Positions 15,530-25,043 are shown, counted from the stretch's first letter. The stretch: DNA of 64,000 bases from DASRHK01 sp963776465 (GCA_963776465.1 CAVZMV010000002.1:1922001-1986000), one strand, 5' to 3'. The notes: generated from the sequence alone by a model not told the origin. A program made the numbers and translations.

Positions 15530-18013
15530 TGCAGCTGTCCGCCACCCGGCTCGTCGCTGCGATCGAGCCGCTGCTCTACGGTCGTCGCGGACGGCCGCTG
15601 TGCCTGGCGGCTCTTGTCGCGCTGACCGTCGCGCTGTTCCTCCAGGCGTTGCGCATCGAGCCGGACGCCGGCTTCGAGAAGTCGATCCCGCTGGACCATC
15701 CGTACATGCGGGTGTTCAAGCAGTACCAGCAGCAGTTCGGCGGCGCCAACGCGATCCTGGTCGCGGTGATGCTCAAGCCGGAGTCCAAGGTCCCCGACAT
15801 CTACACCGCGCCGTTCCTGGCGACGCTGCGCGACGCCACCGACGAGGTGTTCTTCGGCAAGGCCATCGACCGCGCGCAGGTGTCGTCGATCTTCACGCGC
15901 AACGTGCGCTACATGGAGGTGGTCGACGGCGGCTTCGTCTCCGGCGACGTGATCCGCGCGGAGTACGAGCCGACGCCGGAGATGCTCGCGCAGGTGCGCG
16001 AGAACGTCGGCAAGGCCGGCATCATCGGCCGCTACGTCACCGTCGATCAGCGCGGCGCGATGATCTACGGCGAGGTCCTCGAGCGGTCGCCGGTCACCGG
16101 CGAGAAGACGGATCTCATCGCCGTGGCGCACGCGCTGGAGAATATCCGCAGCAAGTTCACGGATCCGCAGAGCCCGCAGTACAACCCCGACGTCGACGTC
16201 CACATCATCGGCTTCACCAAGGTGGTCGGCGACGTCGCCGACGCCGTCGGGCAGGTGGCGATGTTCTTCGTGCTCACCGTCGTCGCCACCATGCTGGCGC
16301 TGTGGTGGTACCTCGGCAGCCTGCGCCTGGCGCTGCTGCCGATGGGCTGCTCGCTGGTGGCTGTCGCCTGGGAGCTCGGGTTGCTGAAGACGCTCGGCTA
16401 CGGGCTGGACCCGTTCGCGATCATGGTGCCGTTCCTGGTGCTGGCGGTCTCGACTTCGCACGGCGTGCAGTACGTGAACACCTGGGCCGACGAGGTCGTC
16501 GCCGGCCGCGATGGCTACGAAGCGTCGCGTCAGACGTTTCGGCGGCTGTTCGTGCCGGGGACCATCGCACTCCTCACCAACGTCGCCGGCTTCGCGACGA
16601 TTTACCTCGTCCCGATCGGGATCATCCGTGAGATGTCGGTTAACGCGTGCCTGGGCATGGTGGCGGTGATCGCCACCAACAAGCTCCTGATGCCGATCTG
16701 GCTGTCGTACTTGAGCGTGCGCGACGTCGACGCGTTCCGCCAGAAGCGGCTGGCGAAGCTGCACGCCGGCGACCGCGTCTGGCGCGCGCTCTCGGTGGTT
16801 ACGGAAAAGCCGGTGGCGGCGGCGCTGATCCTCTCGTCGCTGGTCGTGCTCGGCGTCTCCTGGAAGGTGCAGGAGAACCGCATCGTCGGTGACGCGCAGC
16901 TGGGCGTGCCGGAGCTCACGCCCGACTCGGTCTACAACCGCGACGTTGCGGCCGTCACTGCAAGCTTCACCATCGGCACCGATCTGCTGAAGGTGATTGC
17001 GGAGACGGACGCCGAGGCCTGCATCGAGTTCGCAGTCCTGGAGCAGATCGACCGCTTCACCTGGCGCATGGACAACACGCCGGGCGTGCGCTCGACCAAG
17101 GCGATCACCAATTTCGTGCGCCGCATGTACTCCGGGCAGCTCGAGCTCGATCCGCGCTTCAACGCGGTGCCGCGCAACCGCAGCGTGCTGGCGCTGATCA
17201 ACCAGGCGATCTCCACCGGCAGCGGCCTGCTGGACTATCACTGCACGGCGATGCCGGTGCTGATCTTCACCGCCGATCACAAGGCCGGGACGCTGGCGTC
17301 GATCATCCAGGCCGTCGAGCGCTTCGACGCCGAGAACGCTGCCGAATTCTTCCAGGACCACCCGGACGTCACGCCGCAGGTCCTGCGCCGACAAGATTGC
17401 CGTGCGCCGGGCCAAGGGCGGGGAGTCGGAGGAGTACGCCGCGCTGACGAAGAAGTGCCCGGTCCACTTCGCCGTCGGCTCCGGCAACGTCGCGGTGATG
17501 GCGGCGACCAACGAGGTCGTCCACGACAAGGAGCTGGCGACGATCCTGTGGGTCTACGCCGTGATCGTCGTGCTGGTGCTCCTCTCGTATCGATCGATGG
17601 CGGGCCTGCTGGCGATCTGCATCCCGCTGTTCATGGTGTCGATCTTCGCCAACGCGCTGATGGCGTGGTTCGGCATCGGCCTGAAGGTGGCGACGCTGCC
17701 GGTGATCACGCTGGCGGTCGGCATCGGCGTGGACTACGGCATCTACATCTACGACCTGCTGCGCCACCACGTGAAGGTGGAAGGCCTGCCCCTGCGCGAG
17801 GCCTACTTCCGCACGTTGCAGAAGACCGGCAAAGCCGTGATCTTCACGGGGATTTGCCTGGCCGGCGGGGTGGCCACCTGGCTCTTCTCCGACCTGCAGT
17901 TCCAGCGCGACATGGGCCGCCTGCTGGTGTTCATGTTCACGGCCAACATGCTCGGGGCCGTGCTGCTGTGCCCGGCTTACTGCCGGTTCCTGATGCGCGA
18001 GCGCCGCGCCTGA
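15529..18013 (+). pseudogene. RND/MMPL-family exporter interrupted by a +1 frameshift
   Basis: Homology runs over 828 codons, the usual length of these exporters, but in two frames. The first part, from ATG 15529 to about 17390, holds a first membrane segment, a large periplasmic domain, and membrane helices with VPFLVLAVSTSHGVQYVNTWAD. The second part, one base out of register from about 17390 to 18013, holds ASGNVA-like GSGNVAVMAATNEVV and the second helix bundle with LAVGIGVDYGIYIYDLL. The junction is near GTCCTGCGCCGACAAG; removing one base restores the frame. The unshifted frame stays open by chance far downstream. Either a mutation or a sequencing error. MMPL exporters of this type move lipids or hydrophobic compounds and occur with DUF1302/DUF1329 and LolA-like proteins. 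Confidence 0.8.
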
Positions 18014-18112
18014 GCCGGAGCGATTTCTCCTCATTGGCGGCCCCGTCGGCTGCGTGCGAAAATCCCTACACGCGCGTAGGAAAAGCGCCAACCACTTACG
18101 GGGAAACAATTC

Positions 18113-19768
18113 ATGAGCAGTCGATTTCTGGCGCCCACGCGCCTCGCTTCGCTCCTGCTGGTTCCGATGATGCTGGCGTCGGCGCAGGCCTCGGCCTGGG
18201 TCAACACCAAAACGCAGGCCATGCCATTGACCAAGGCGGTGTCGCTCGGCGCCATGCCGGCGACCGCACCGTTGAACATCGTCGTCGGCCTGAAGCTGCG
18301 CAACCGCGCCGCGCTGGACAGCTTCCTGACCCACCTCACGACCTACGGCGACCCCGCGTTCGGGCAGCTGATGCCGGATGCGACCTTCTCGGCCAACCAC
18401 CTCCCCACCACGGCGCAGGCCAGGGCCGTGATGGACTATCTGACCGCGCAGGGCTTCACGAACCTGCGCCTGGCGCCGAACCGGCTGCTGATCGAAGCCA
18501 GCGGCACCGTCGCGGCCGTGCAGCGCGCCTTCAACACCTCGCTGGTCCGCTACAAGGCCGGCACGCGCACCGTGTTCAGCAACGTGACGCCGGCGCAGGT
18601 CCCCGACAGCCTCGGGTCGGTCGTCCTCAACGTCTCCGGGCTGCACAACATCGCGCTGTGGGCGGGGCATCCGGCCAAGGCGCCGGACCCGTTCAACTCG
18701 TTGCTCGGCTACGGCCCGCAGCAGTTCCAGCAGGCTTACAACGCCATCTCCACGCCGCCGGCCTACGGCACCTCGATCGGCATCATCATGTCGGGCCGCA
18801 CGGAATCAGTGATCTCCGACCTCGCGGTCTACCGCAGCCATTACGGCCTGCCGCCGGTCTCGGTCACCAGTTGGCTGCAGAGCGGCGTCGAGAGCGCGGA
18901 CGACAGTGGCCTCGGCGAGTGGGCGATGGACACCCAGACGTCGACCGGCATGGCCGGCACTGTCGCCAGCCTGAGGCTATACGTCGCAGCGTCGTTGTCG
19001 ACGCCGGACCTGGTCGCTGCAATCAACCAGTTCGTCGCCGAGAACACGGCCAAAGGCGCCAGTGCATCGCTGGGCATCTGCGAAGTGCTGCCCTGGCTGT
19101 CGGGCGACATGGAACTCATCGACCAGGCGCTGGCGCAGGGTGCGACCCAGGGCCAGACCTTGTTCGCCTCCACCGGCGACGCCGGCTCGGCCTGCTCGGT
19201 GGCGATCAACCTCGGCCTGCCGCTGTCGGGCCCGCCGAACCAGGAATACCCGGCGACGTCGCCGTGGGTCGTGGGCGTGGGCGGCACGACCTTGCTGGTC
19301 GACGCCAACAACAACTGGTCGCAGGAGATCGGCTGGAACGGCAGCGGCGGCGGCTACAGCTACTTCGAGAAGGCGCCGGGCTGGCAGTCGGGCCGCGTGC
19401 CGGCCAAGGCCATCGGCAAGGGCATCCCGGACATCTCGCTCGCGGCCGATCCGAACACGGGCGGCATCGTCTACGTCAACGGCGCCGAGACGGTCATCGG
19501 CGGCACCAGCCTGTCGTCACCGCTGGCGCTGGGCGTGTGGGCGCGCATCTCCACCGCCCACGGCAACGCGGTCGGCTTCGCGGCGCCGTACTTCTACGTG
19601 CTGGAGCCCAAGACGACGGCGACGCCGCTGTCGCCCAAGCCTGGCCAGACCGGCTTCCACGACATCGTGGTCGGCTGCAACGGCCTGTATTGCGCCATGC
19701 CCAAGTGGGACTTCGTCACGGGCATCGGCACGCCGCACGTGGACCTGCTGAACTGGCTGATCCACTAA
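18113..19768 (+). CDS. Secreted S53 (sedolisin/kumamolisin) serine-carboxyl peptidase
   Basis: 551 residues with a signal peptide ending near ASA (28). Residues about 38-190 are a pro-kumamolisin activation domain. The catalytic domain shows Glu269 and Asp273 (GEWAMD), Asp356 in the oxyanion motif STGD, and the nucleophile Ser466 in GGTSLSSP, the S53 Ser-Glu-Asp set. The C-terminal HDIVVGCNG and DFVTGIGTP form the family's calcium-binding end. Such enzymes are secreted, acid-active endopeptidases that process themselves by removing the propeptide. The ATG follows GGGGAAAC by a few bases. A strong intrinsic terminator follows at 19797. Confidence 0.9.
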   Translation: MSSRFLAPTRLASLLLVPMMLASAQASAWVNTKTQAMPLTKAVSLGAMPATAPLNIVVGLKLRNRAALDSFLTHLTTYGDPAFGQLMPDATFSANHLPTTAQARAVMDYLTAQGFTNLRLAPNRLLIEASGTVAAVQRAFNTSLVRYKAGTRTVFSNVTPAQVPDSLGSVVLNVSGLHNIALWAGHPAKAPDPFNSLLGYGPQQFQQAYNAISTPPAYGTSIGIIMSGRTESVISDLAVYRSHYGLPPVSVTSWLQSGVESADDSGLGEWAMDTQTSTGMAGTVASLRLYVAASLSTPDLVAAINQFVAENTAKGASASLGICEVLPWLSGDMELIDQALAQGATQGQTLFASTGDAGSACSVAINLGLPLSGPPNQEYPATSPWVVGVGGTTLLVDANNNWSQEIGWNGSGGGYSYFEKAPGWQSGRVPAKAIGKGIPDISLAADPNTGGIVYVNGAETVIGGTSLSSPLALGVWARISTAHGNAVGFAAPYFYVLEPKTTATPLSPKPGQTGFHDIVVGCNGLYCAMPKWDFVTGIGTPHVDLLNWLIH

Positions 19769-19772
19769 ACCT

Positions 19773-21287
19773 TTAAGCAGCGCGTCTGGATTCCAGGAGC
19801 CGGCCTTGCGCCGGCTCTTTTTTTGAGAACTCCATCGTGCCGTCCTCGATCGCGCCGAACTTCAGCGAGACGATGTCCAGCGCGTAGTTCTGGTAGAGCT
19901 TCCACGGCGCCCGGGCGCCCTGCTTGGGGAACTTGTCGATCGCGCGCTGCACGTAGCCCGACGAGAAGTCGATCAGCGGCTGCGGCTCCACCGGGCCGGT
20001 GACGCGCGGCGTGCACTGCGTGTAGCCGCGGCGATCCATGTGGTTGAGCAGGCGGCAAACGTACTCGGACGTGAGGTCGCACTTGAGCGTCCACGAGGCA
20101 TTGGTGTAGCCGATGGCGAAGGCGAGGTTCGGCACGCCGCTGAACATCATCCCCTTGTAGGCGAAGGTGCTGGAGAAATCGACCGGCTGGTCGTCGACCA
20201 CGAGCTTGGCGCCGCCGGCAACCTCGAGGTTCAGCCCCGTGGCGGTGACGACGACGTCGGCGGGGATCTCCTTGCCGGATTTGAGAAGGATGCCCGTCTC
20301 GGTGAAGGTGTCGACCTGGTCGGTGACGACCGAGGCGCGGCCCTGCCGCAGCGACCTGAAGAGATCCGCGTCGGGCACCAGGCACAGGCGCTGGTCCCAC
20401 GGGTTGTAGCGGGGCTTGAAGTGCGTGTCGATGTCGAAGCCGCGGCCCAGCTCCTTGCGCACGCCGGTGCGGATCATCCGCTTGATCGCCTCAGGCCAGC
20501 GCCGGCACATCTGGAACATGAACATCGTCAGCAGCACGTTCTTCCAGCGCACCAGCGCGTAGGCGAGCTTTGCCGGCAGGATGCGACGCAGGAAGTTGGC
20601 GATCTTGTCACTCGCCGGCAGCGACAGGATGTAGGTCGGCGAGCGCTGCAGCATGGTCACGTGCGCGGCCTTCTCGGCCATCGCCGGCACCAGCGTCACC
20701 GCGGTGGCGCCGCTGCCGATCACGACCACGCGCTTGCCCGCGTAGTCGACGTCCGGCGTCCACTTCTGCGGATGCACGATGCGGCCGGCGAAGCGCTCGG
20801 TGCCGGCGAAGTCGGGCGTGTAGCCGCCGGCGTAGCTGTAGTAGCCGGCGCACATGTAGAGGAAGCTGCAGGTGAAGCGCAGGGTCTCGCCGTTGCGCTC
20901 GGCCTCAACGGTCCAGCGCGACTCCGCGCTCGACCAGGACGCGCGCTTCACCGCGTGGTGGAAGCGGATCTTGCGATCGATGCCTTCGTCCTTGGCCGTC
21001 TGGCGCACGTAGCTCAGGATCGACGGGCCGTCGGCGATGGCCTTGGCCTCGGTCCACGGCCGGAACGAGTAGCCGAGCGTGTACATGTCCGAGTCGGAGC
21101 GGATGCCGGGATAGCGGAACAGGTCCCAGGTGCCGCCGATGCAGTCGCGCGCCTCCAGGATGACGTAGGTCTTGCCCGGGCAGTTGGCTTGCAGGTGATG
21201 GCCGGCGCCGATGCCGGACAGGCCGGCGCCGACGATCAGGACGTCGAAGTGTTCAGCGGGCATGGCGTCGGGGAGGGCAGCGTTCAT
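19773..21287 (-). CDS. EthA-like flavin-containing Baeyer-Villiger monooxygenase
   Basis: 504 residues. GAGLSG (20-25) is the FAD-binding loop, WDLFRYPGIRSDSDMYTLG is characteristic of EthA-type enzymes, Phe166-x-Gly-x3-His172-Pro-x2-Trp176 is the BVMO fingerprint in its HP variant, and GSGATA (191-196) is the NADPH-binding loop. YNPWDQRLCLVPDADLFRSLR and the C-terminal PKQGARAPWKL also match EthA of Mycobacterium tuberculosis along the whole length. The family inserts oxygen next to ketones or oxidises sulfur in thioamides. Single-gene unit, convergent with the S53 peptidase. The last residues (EPAQGRLL) are encoded by the opposite gene's terminator hairpin. Confidence 0.9.
   Translation of the reverse strand: MNAALPDAMPAEHFDVLIVGAGLSGIGAGHHLQANCPGKTYVILEARDCIGGTWDLFRYPGIRSDSDMYTLGYSFRPWTEAKAIADGPSILSYVRQTAKDEGIDRKIRFHHAVKRASWSSAESRWTVEAERNGETLRFTCSFLYMCAGYYSYAGGYTPDFAGTERFAGRIVHPQKWTPDVDYAGKRVVVIGSGATAVTLVPAMAEKAAHVTMLQRSPTYILSLPASDKIANFLRRILPAKLAYALVRWKNVLLTMFMFQMCRRWPEAIKRMIRTGVRKELGRGFDIDTHFKPRYNPWDQRLCLVPDADLFRSLRQGRASVVTDQVDTFTETGILLKSGKEIPADVVVTATGLNLEVAGGAKLVVDDQPVDFSSTFAYKGMMFSGVPNLAFAIGYTNASWTLKCDLTSEYVCRLLNHMDRRGYTQCTPRVTGPVEPQPLIDFSSGYVQRAIDKFPKQGARAPWKLYQNYALDIVSLKFGAIEDGTMEFSKKEPAQGRLLESRRAA
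19797..19824 (+). terminator. Intrinsic terminator of the S53 peptidase gene
   Basis: GAGCCGGC (19797-19804), a 5-base loop, GCCGGCTC (19810-19817), then seven T residues: a textbook rho-independent terminator for rightward transcription. It lies inside the last codons of the opposing monooxygenase gene. Confidence 0.9.
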
Positions 21288-21375
21288 CGGGGAGCGGTCA
21301 ATCTAGCCTGCGGCACGAGCCCGAGGATATGACGGACAGCGACGCGAGGGAACCAAGGGCGACAGTGCAAGCGCG

Positions 21376-21431
21376 TCGCGGCCAACGGCCGCTCCTACAT
21401 CCGCCGTTGTAGGAGGGGCCGTTGGCCCCGA
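21376..21431. repeat. Dispersed palindromic repeat, family B, inverted pair
   Basis: Two elements face each other: TCGCGGCCAACGGCCGCTCC at 21376 onwards, and at 21408-21431 GTAGGAGGGGC then a short spacer and GGCCCCGA. Each is a GGGGC/GCCCC-type hairpin with the flanking TGTAGGAG. Other pairs are at 25804 and 31687. REP-like elements between two leftward genes. Confidence 0.75.
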
Positions 21432-21435
21432 TTCC

Positions 21436-22230
21436 TCAATTCGCCAGATGGAACAGCTGCGGGTTGAAGTAGGTGCCCGGCAGCTCGTTGCCCGCGTTCA
21501 CGCCCAGCACCCGCAGCATGGTCTTGGTGCCTTCGGTGAGGTCGCGCATCTCCACCTCGGAGAGGTACCAGTAGTTTCCGGCCTTCTGCAGCGCCGACGC
21601 CGGCGCGGTGAGCTGCTTGCGCACGCGGCTACCTTCGTAGAAGTCGGCCTTGAGCGGGACGCAGGTCTTCTGGTCGACCCAGGTGCGCACGCGCGTGTAG
21701 CGCGGCGGCGGCGCCTTGGGAGCGGGAATCGGCTCGAACACCATCACGTTCACCGGCCGGTCCTCGATCTTGCCGTCGAGCTCCTGGGACACGCGCGAGC
21801 CGACGAAGGCGTTCTCCAGCTGCTTGAAGTCGTTGTAGCTGAAGTTGGTGCCGAGCAGCGCGCCGTCGGCGAAGGTGCCGGTGACGCGGCGCACGCGGTT
21901 GACCGAGGGCAGGTACACCCACATGCCCTCGTTGAGATAGTCCGCGGTCTCGCGGACGAGGTACGCGGCGCCCTTGAACGTGGCAGGCGCGCTGACCTTG
22001 AGCATGGCGCGGACCAGGCCGCCGCCGGACGGCGTCTTCTCGAGCAGCGTGTAAACCTTGCCGGTGAGCGTGCGCGTGCCGCCGGTGCGGTCGGTGGTCT
22101 CGAACTGGATCTCCTGGACGCGCAGCGTCGGCGGGACGTTTGCGCGCATGCAGTCCAGGACCTTGGTGGAATCCTCCGCTTGCGCGGGCGCAGCGATGGC
22201 CAGCGCGATCAGCAGGAGCAGACGTTTCAT
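21436..22230 (-). CDS. LolA-like outer-membrane lipoprotein-sorting family protein
   Basis: 264 residues from the ATG at 22230, supported by GGGGAGAA 6 bases upstream and by the signal peptide that begins there (MKRLLLLIALAIAAPAQA). The mature protein has the beta-rich pattern of PF17131 (LolA-like fold): TLTGKVYTLLE, ATFKGAAYLVRE, MWVYLPSVNRVRRV, DGALLGTNFSYNDF. These periplasmic proteins are commonly found near MMPL/RND exporters and DUF1302 proteins and are thought to carry lipid-like cargo; the exporter at 15529 is the nearest candidate. Function inferred, not shown. Transcribed alone, divergent from the sulfatase. Confidence 0.8.
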   Translation of the reverse strand: MKRLLLLIALAIAAPAQAEDSTKVLDCMRANVPPTLRVQEIQFETTDRTGGTRTLTGKVYTLLEKTPSGGGLVRAMLKVSAPATFKGAAYLVRETADYLNEGMWVYLPSVNRVRRVTGTFADGALLGTNFSYNDFKQLENAFVGSRVSQELDGKIEDRPVNVMVFEPIPAPKAPPPRYTRVRTWVDQKTCVPLKADFYEGSRVRKQLTAPASALQKAGNYWYLSEVEMRDLTEGTKTMLRVLGVNAGNELPGTYFNPQLFHLAN

Positions 22231-22351
22231 GCGGTTCTCCCCGTAGGAGGCGGACTCCATCGTATCGCAGGGTGTCATGGCATGGGCAAGATCAACTTCA
22301 TCCTTTCGGATCAACGTCAGGGCAAATCCTGCGTGCTAGCGTGACGACGGC

Positions 22352-24094
22352 ATGAAATCCGCTCCCCTCGTCATCGTCGCCGCGGCGCTTGCTGCCTGCG
22401 GCCAGTCCGCGCCGATCGCGACCGGCGGCCCTTCCGCGCCGCTGCCGCTGTCGCGACCCAATTTCCTGGTGATCCTGGCCGACGACGTCGGCTATTCCGA
22501 CATCGGCGCCTTCGGCTCGGAGATCGCCACGCCCAACCTCGATCGTCTGGCGGCGGAAGGCCGCGTGCTGACCAACTTCCACACGACCCCGTTGTGCGCG
22601 ACCTCGCGCGCGGAGCTGCTGACCGGCGCGGACCATCACCTCGTCGGCGTCGGCACGCTGCAGGAGAGCAACTACTTCTATCCGAACAACCCGGACTACG
22701 CGGGCGCCTTCAACGAGCGCGCGCGCACGGTCGCGCAGCTGCTGCACGACGCGGGGTATCACACGTACATGGCGGGCAAATGGCACCTGGGCGGCGGCGG
22801 GCCCGTGCAATGGGGCTTCGAGCAGTCGTTCTCGCTCAACTACGCGTCGGCCTTCGCCACCAACTTCAAGTCCACCGCCGAGCACCCGGAGTCCGCATCG
22901 CGAGCGTTCTTCGAGAACGGGGTCGAGGTCGAGATCCCGGACGACTTCTTCTCGAGCGACTACTACACCGACAAGCTGATCGGCTACATCGACGAAGGTC
23001 GCGGCGACGGCGCGCCGTTCTTCGCGTACCTGTCGTTCCAGGCCGTGCACTTCCCGCTGCAGGTGACCGAGCCCTACCTCGACATGTACGCCGGCCGCTA
23101 CGACGACGGATACGACGAGATCCGCGCTGCGCGGCTGCAGAAGCAGAAGGATCTCGGCCTTATTCCCGCGGATTTCCAGGCGAGCCCCGGCGACGAGGTG
23201 ACGATGGTGCGCTTCGGCCAGCCCGGCGTGCTGCTCAACCAGCCGTGGGAGTCGCTGTCGGACAGCGACCGGCAGAGCGAGGCGCGGATCATGGAGATCT
23301 TCGCCGGCATGATGACCAACATGGACGACAACATCGGCCGGGTGGTCGAGCATCTCAAGGCCATCGGCGCGTACGACGACACCTTCATCGTCTTCATGTC
23401 CGACAACGGCTCCGACGGCATGGGCTACGGCTTCATCCCGTACACCGACGTCGACGATCCGACCAGCGTCCTCAACATCGACAACGCCTTCGAGAACTAC
23501 GGCCGGCGCAGCTCGTTCCTGTTCCGCAGCACGCGCTGGGCCGAGGTCGGCACGGCGCCGTTCCGCCTGTTCAAGGGCTTCACCGCCGAGGGCGGCATCG
23601 GCGTGCCGGCGATCGCGCGCCTGCCCGGCGGCGAGGCGTCGACCACGTTCGTCGACGCGCTGTCGTCGCTCAAGGACATCGTGCCGACCATGCTGGACCT
23701 TGCCGGCATCGACGATCCGGGGACGCAATATCTCGGGCACGACGTCGCGCCGATCGAAGGCGTGTCGCTGGTGCCGGCATTGCGTGGCGAGGCGGCAGAG
23801 GCGCATGCGGCCGACGCGGTTTTCGCCGACGAGGTCAACGACATCCGCTACGTGCGCCGCGGCCCGTGGAAGATGACGCGCGTGGTGAACTACATGATCC
23901 CGTCCGCGGCCGAGCTCGTCAGCCACGACTGGCAGCTCTACAACATGGACGAGGATCGCGGCGAGACGCAGGACGTGTTCGCCGATCACCCTGACGTGGT
24001 GGACGTGCTGCTTGCCGACTGGCGCGCGTACGTCGAGCGCGTGCACGCGGTGAACCCGCTGTTCCCGCCCATCCTCACGCCGATCGACGAGTGA
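22352..24094 (+). CDS. Arylsulfatase-family sulfatase, predicted lipoprotein
   Basis: 580 residues. Lipobox ALAAC with Cys16 suggests a lipid-anchored periplasmic enzyme. The sulfatase fold begins at NFLVILADDVGYSDIGAFG; the metal-binding Asp pair is in LADDVG. The residue to be converted to formylglycine is Cys82 in LCATSRAELLTG, a CxTSR variant of the usual CxPSR. HTYMAGKWHLG, FFAYLSFQAVHFP and FMSDNGSDG are the other sulfatase signatures. It removes sulfate from an organic ester; substrate unknown. The next gene, overlapping by GTGA, encodes a formylglycine-generating enzyme, so the pair is self-sufficient. Divergent from the LolA-like gene over a 121-bp gap. Confidence 0.9.
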   Translation: MKSAPLVIVAAALAACGQSAPIATGGPSAPLPLSRPNFLVILADDVGYSDIGAFGSEIATPNLDRLAAEGRVLTNFHTTPLCATSRAELLTGADHHLVGVGTLQESNYFYPNNPDYAGAFNERARTVAQLLHDAGYHTYMAGKWHLGGGGPVQWGFEQSFSLNYASAFATNFKSTAEHPESASRAFFENGVEVEIPDDFFSSDYYTDKLIGYIDEGRGDGAPFFAYLSFQAVHFPLQVTEPYLDMYAGRYDDGYDEIRAARLQKQKDLGLIPADFQASPGDEVTMVRFGQPGVLLNQPWESLSDSDRQSEARIMEIFAGMMTNMDDNIGRVVEHLKAIGAYDDTFIVFMSDNGSDGMGYGFIPYTDVDDPTSVLNIDNAFENYGRRSSFLFRSTRWAEVGTAPFRLFKGFTAEGGIGVPAIARLPGGEASTTFVDALSSLKDIVPTMLDLAGIDDPGTQYLGHDVAPIEGVSLVPALRGEAAEAHAADAVFADEVNDIRYVRRGPWKMTRVVNYMIPSAAELVSHDWQLYNMDEDRGETQDVFADHPDVVDVLLADWRAYVERVHAVNPLFPPILTPIDE

Positions 24095-25020
24095 ACAGGT
24101 TCGTCATGCCCGCGAAGGCGGGCATCCAGTTCTTCCTGATGGTGTTCCTCTGCGCCTGCGCACGCGAACAACCATCGGCTTCGGTGACGCTCGGCGATCG
24201 CAGCCATTGCGAGAGCTTCGCCGGCCTGCCGGCGGGGTGGGGCAAGGACCCGCACGCGGGGATGATCCGGCTCGACGGCGGGGCGTTCGAGCTGGGCAGC
24301 GAGCGCGGCTTTGCCGATGAGCGTCCCGTGCGGGGCGCGCGCGTCGAGCCGTTCTGGATCGACCGCACCGAGGTGACGAACGCGCAGTTCGCTGCGTTCG
24401 CGCAAGCCACCGGCTACGTCTCGCAGGCGGAGCGGGCGCGCGGCGCGGCGGTGTTCGTCGCACCGACGTCGTCGAACATCGAGCCTGGCAGCTGGTGGAA
24501 GCAGATCGAGACCGCCAACTGGCGCAATCCCGAAGGCATCGAAGGCGCGCCGCCGAAACCGCACGATCCGGTGGTCGACGTCGCCTACGAGGATGCGCTC
24601 GCCTACGCCAAATGGCTGCACCGCGAGCTGCCCACCGAGGCGCAATGGGAGTTTGCCGCCAAGGCGGGGCGCGCCAACGCCGAATCGGATCTGGCCGTGC
24701 GCGACGCCGCCGGCAAGCCGCAGGCGAATTTCTGGCAGGGCTTGTTCCCGGTGCACGACGCCGTGGAGGACGGCTACGCCGCGCGCGCGCCGGTCGGGTG
24801 CTTCGCGGCGAATCCCTTCGGCCTGCACGACATGGTCGGCAACGTCTGGGAATGGACGCGCGATCCGTATCCGCCGGGGGACAGGCGCCTCGTCATCAAG
24901 GGCGGCTCGTTCCTGTGCTCGACCAACTACTGCGCGCGCGCCCGGGCATCTTCGCGCCAGCCGCAGGAAGCGGACCTGCCGGCGTCGCACGTCGGTTTCC
25001 GGACGATAATGCCGCCTTGA
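24091..25020 (+). CDS. Formylglycine-generating enzyme (sulfatase-modifying factor), predicted lipoprotein
   Basis: 309 residues from the GTG at 24091, or 304 from ATG 24106. The catalytic cysteine pair is conserved: Cys276 and Cys281 in GGSFLCSTNYCARAR, as in human SUMF1 (Cys336/Cys341), with the following SSRQPQEADLPASHVGFR. PTEAQWEFAAKAG and MVGNVWEWTRDPY are family signatures (PF03781). The enzyme oxidises the sulfatase Cys to formylglycine with oxygen and copper. A hydrophobic N-terminus ending CAC suggests a lipoprotein, which would modify its target after export. Its first codons, MPAKAGIQ, come from a dispersed repeat. Translationally coupled to the sulfatase. Confidence 0.88.
   Translation: MNRFVMPAKAGIQFFLMVFLCACAREQPSASVTLGDRSHCESFAGLPAGWGKDPHAGMIRLDGGAFELGSERGFADERPVRGARVEPFWIDRTEVTNAQFAAFAQATGYVSQAERARGAAVFVAPTSSNIEPGSWWKQIETANWRNPEGIEGAPPKPHDPVVDVAYEDALAYAKWLHRELPTEAQWEFAAKAGRANAESDLAVRDAAGKPQANFWQGLFPVHDAVEDGYAARAPVGCFAANPFGLHDMVGNVWEWTRDPYPPGDRRLVIKGGSFLCSTNYCARARASSRQPQEADLPASHVGFRTIMPP
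24103..24133 (+). repeat. Dispersed palindromic repeat, family C, copy 1
   Basis: A 31-bp element GTCATGCCCGCGAAGGCGGG followed by CATCCAGTTCT; stem TGCCCGC/GCGGGCA. It is related to the pair at 34333-34404. Read in frame here it gives the peptide MPAKAGIQ, a well known by-product of this repeat class, but in this case it is the start of a real gene. Confidence 0.85.
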
Positions 25021-25043
25021 CTTCCATTGACCTGGAGAAGCGC

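Noticed and set aside
15259..19776. A very long open frame covering part of the SDR, the RND exporter and the S53 peptidase
   Set aside because: It is open by chance in GC-rich DNA. Only 15529 to about 17390 is real in this frame; the rest is out of frame with clear homologues.
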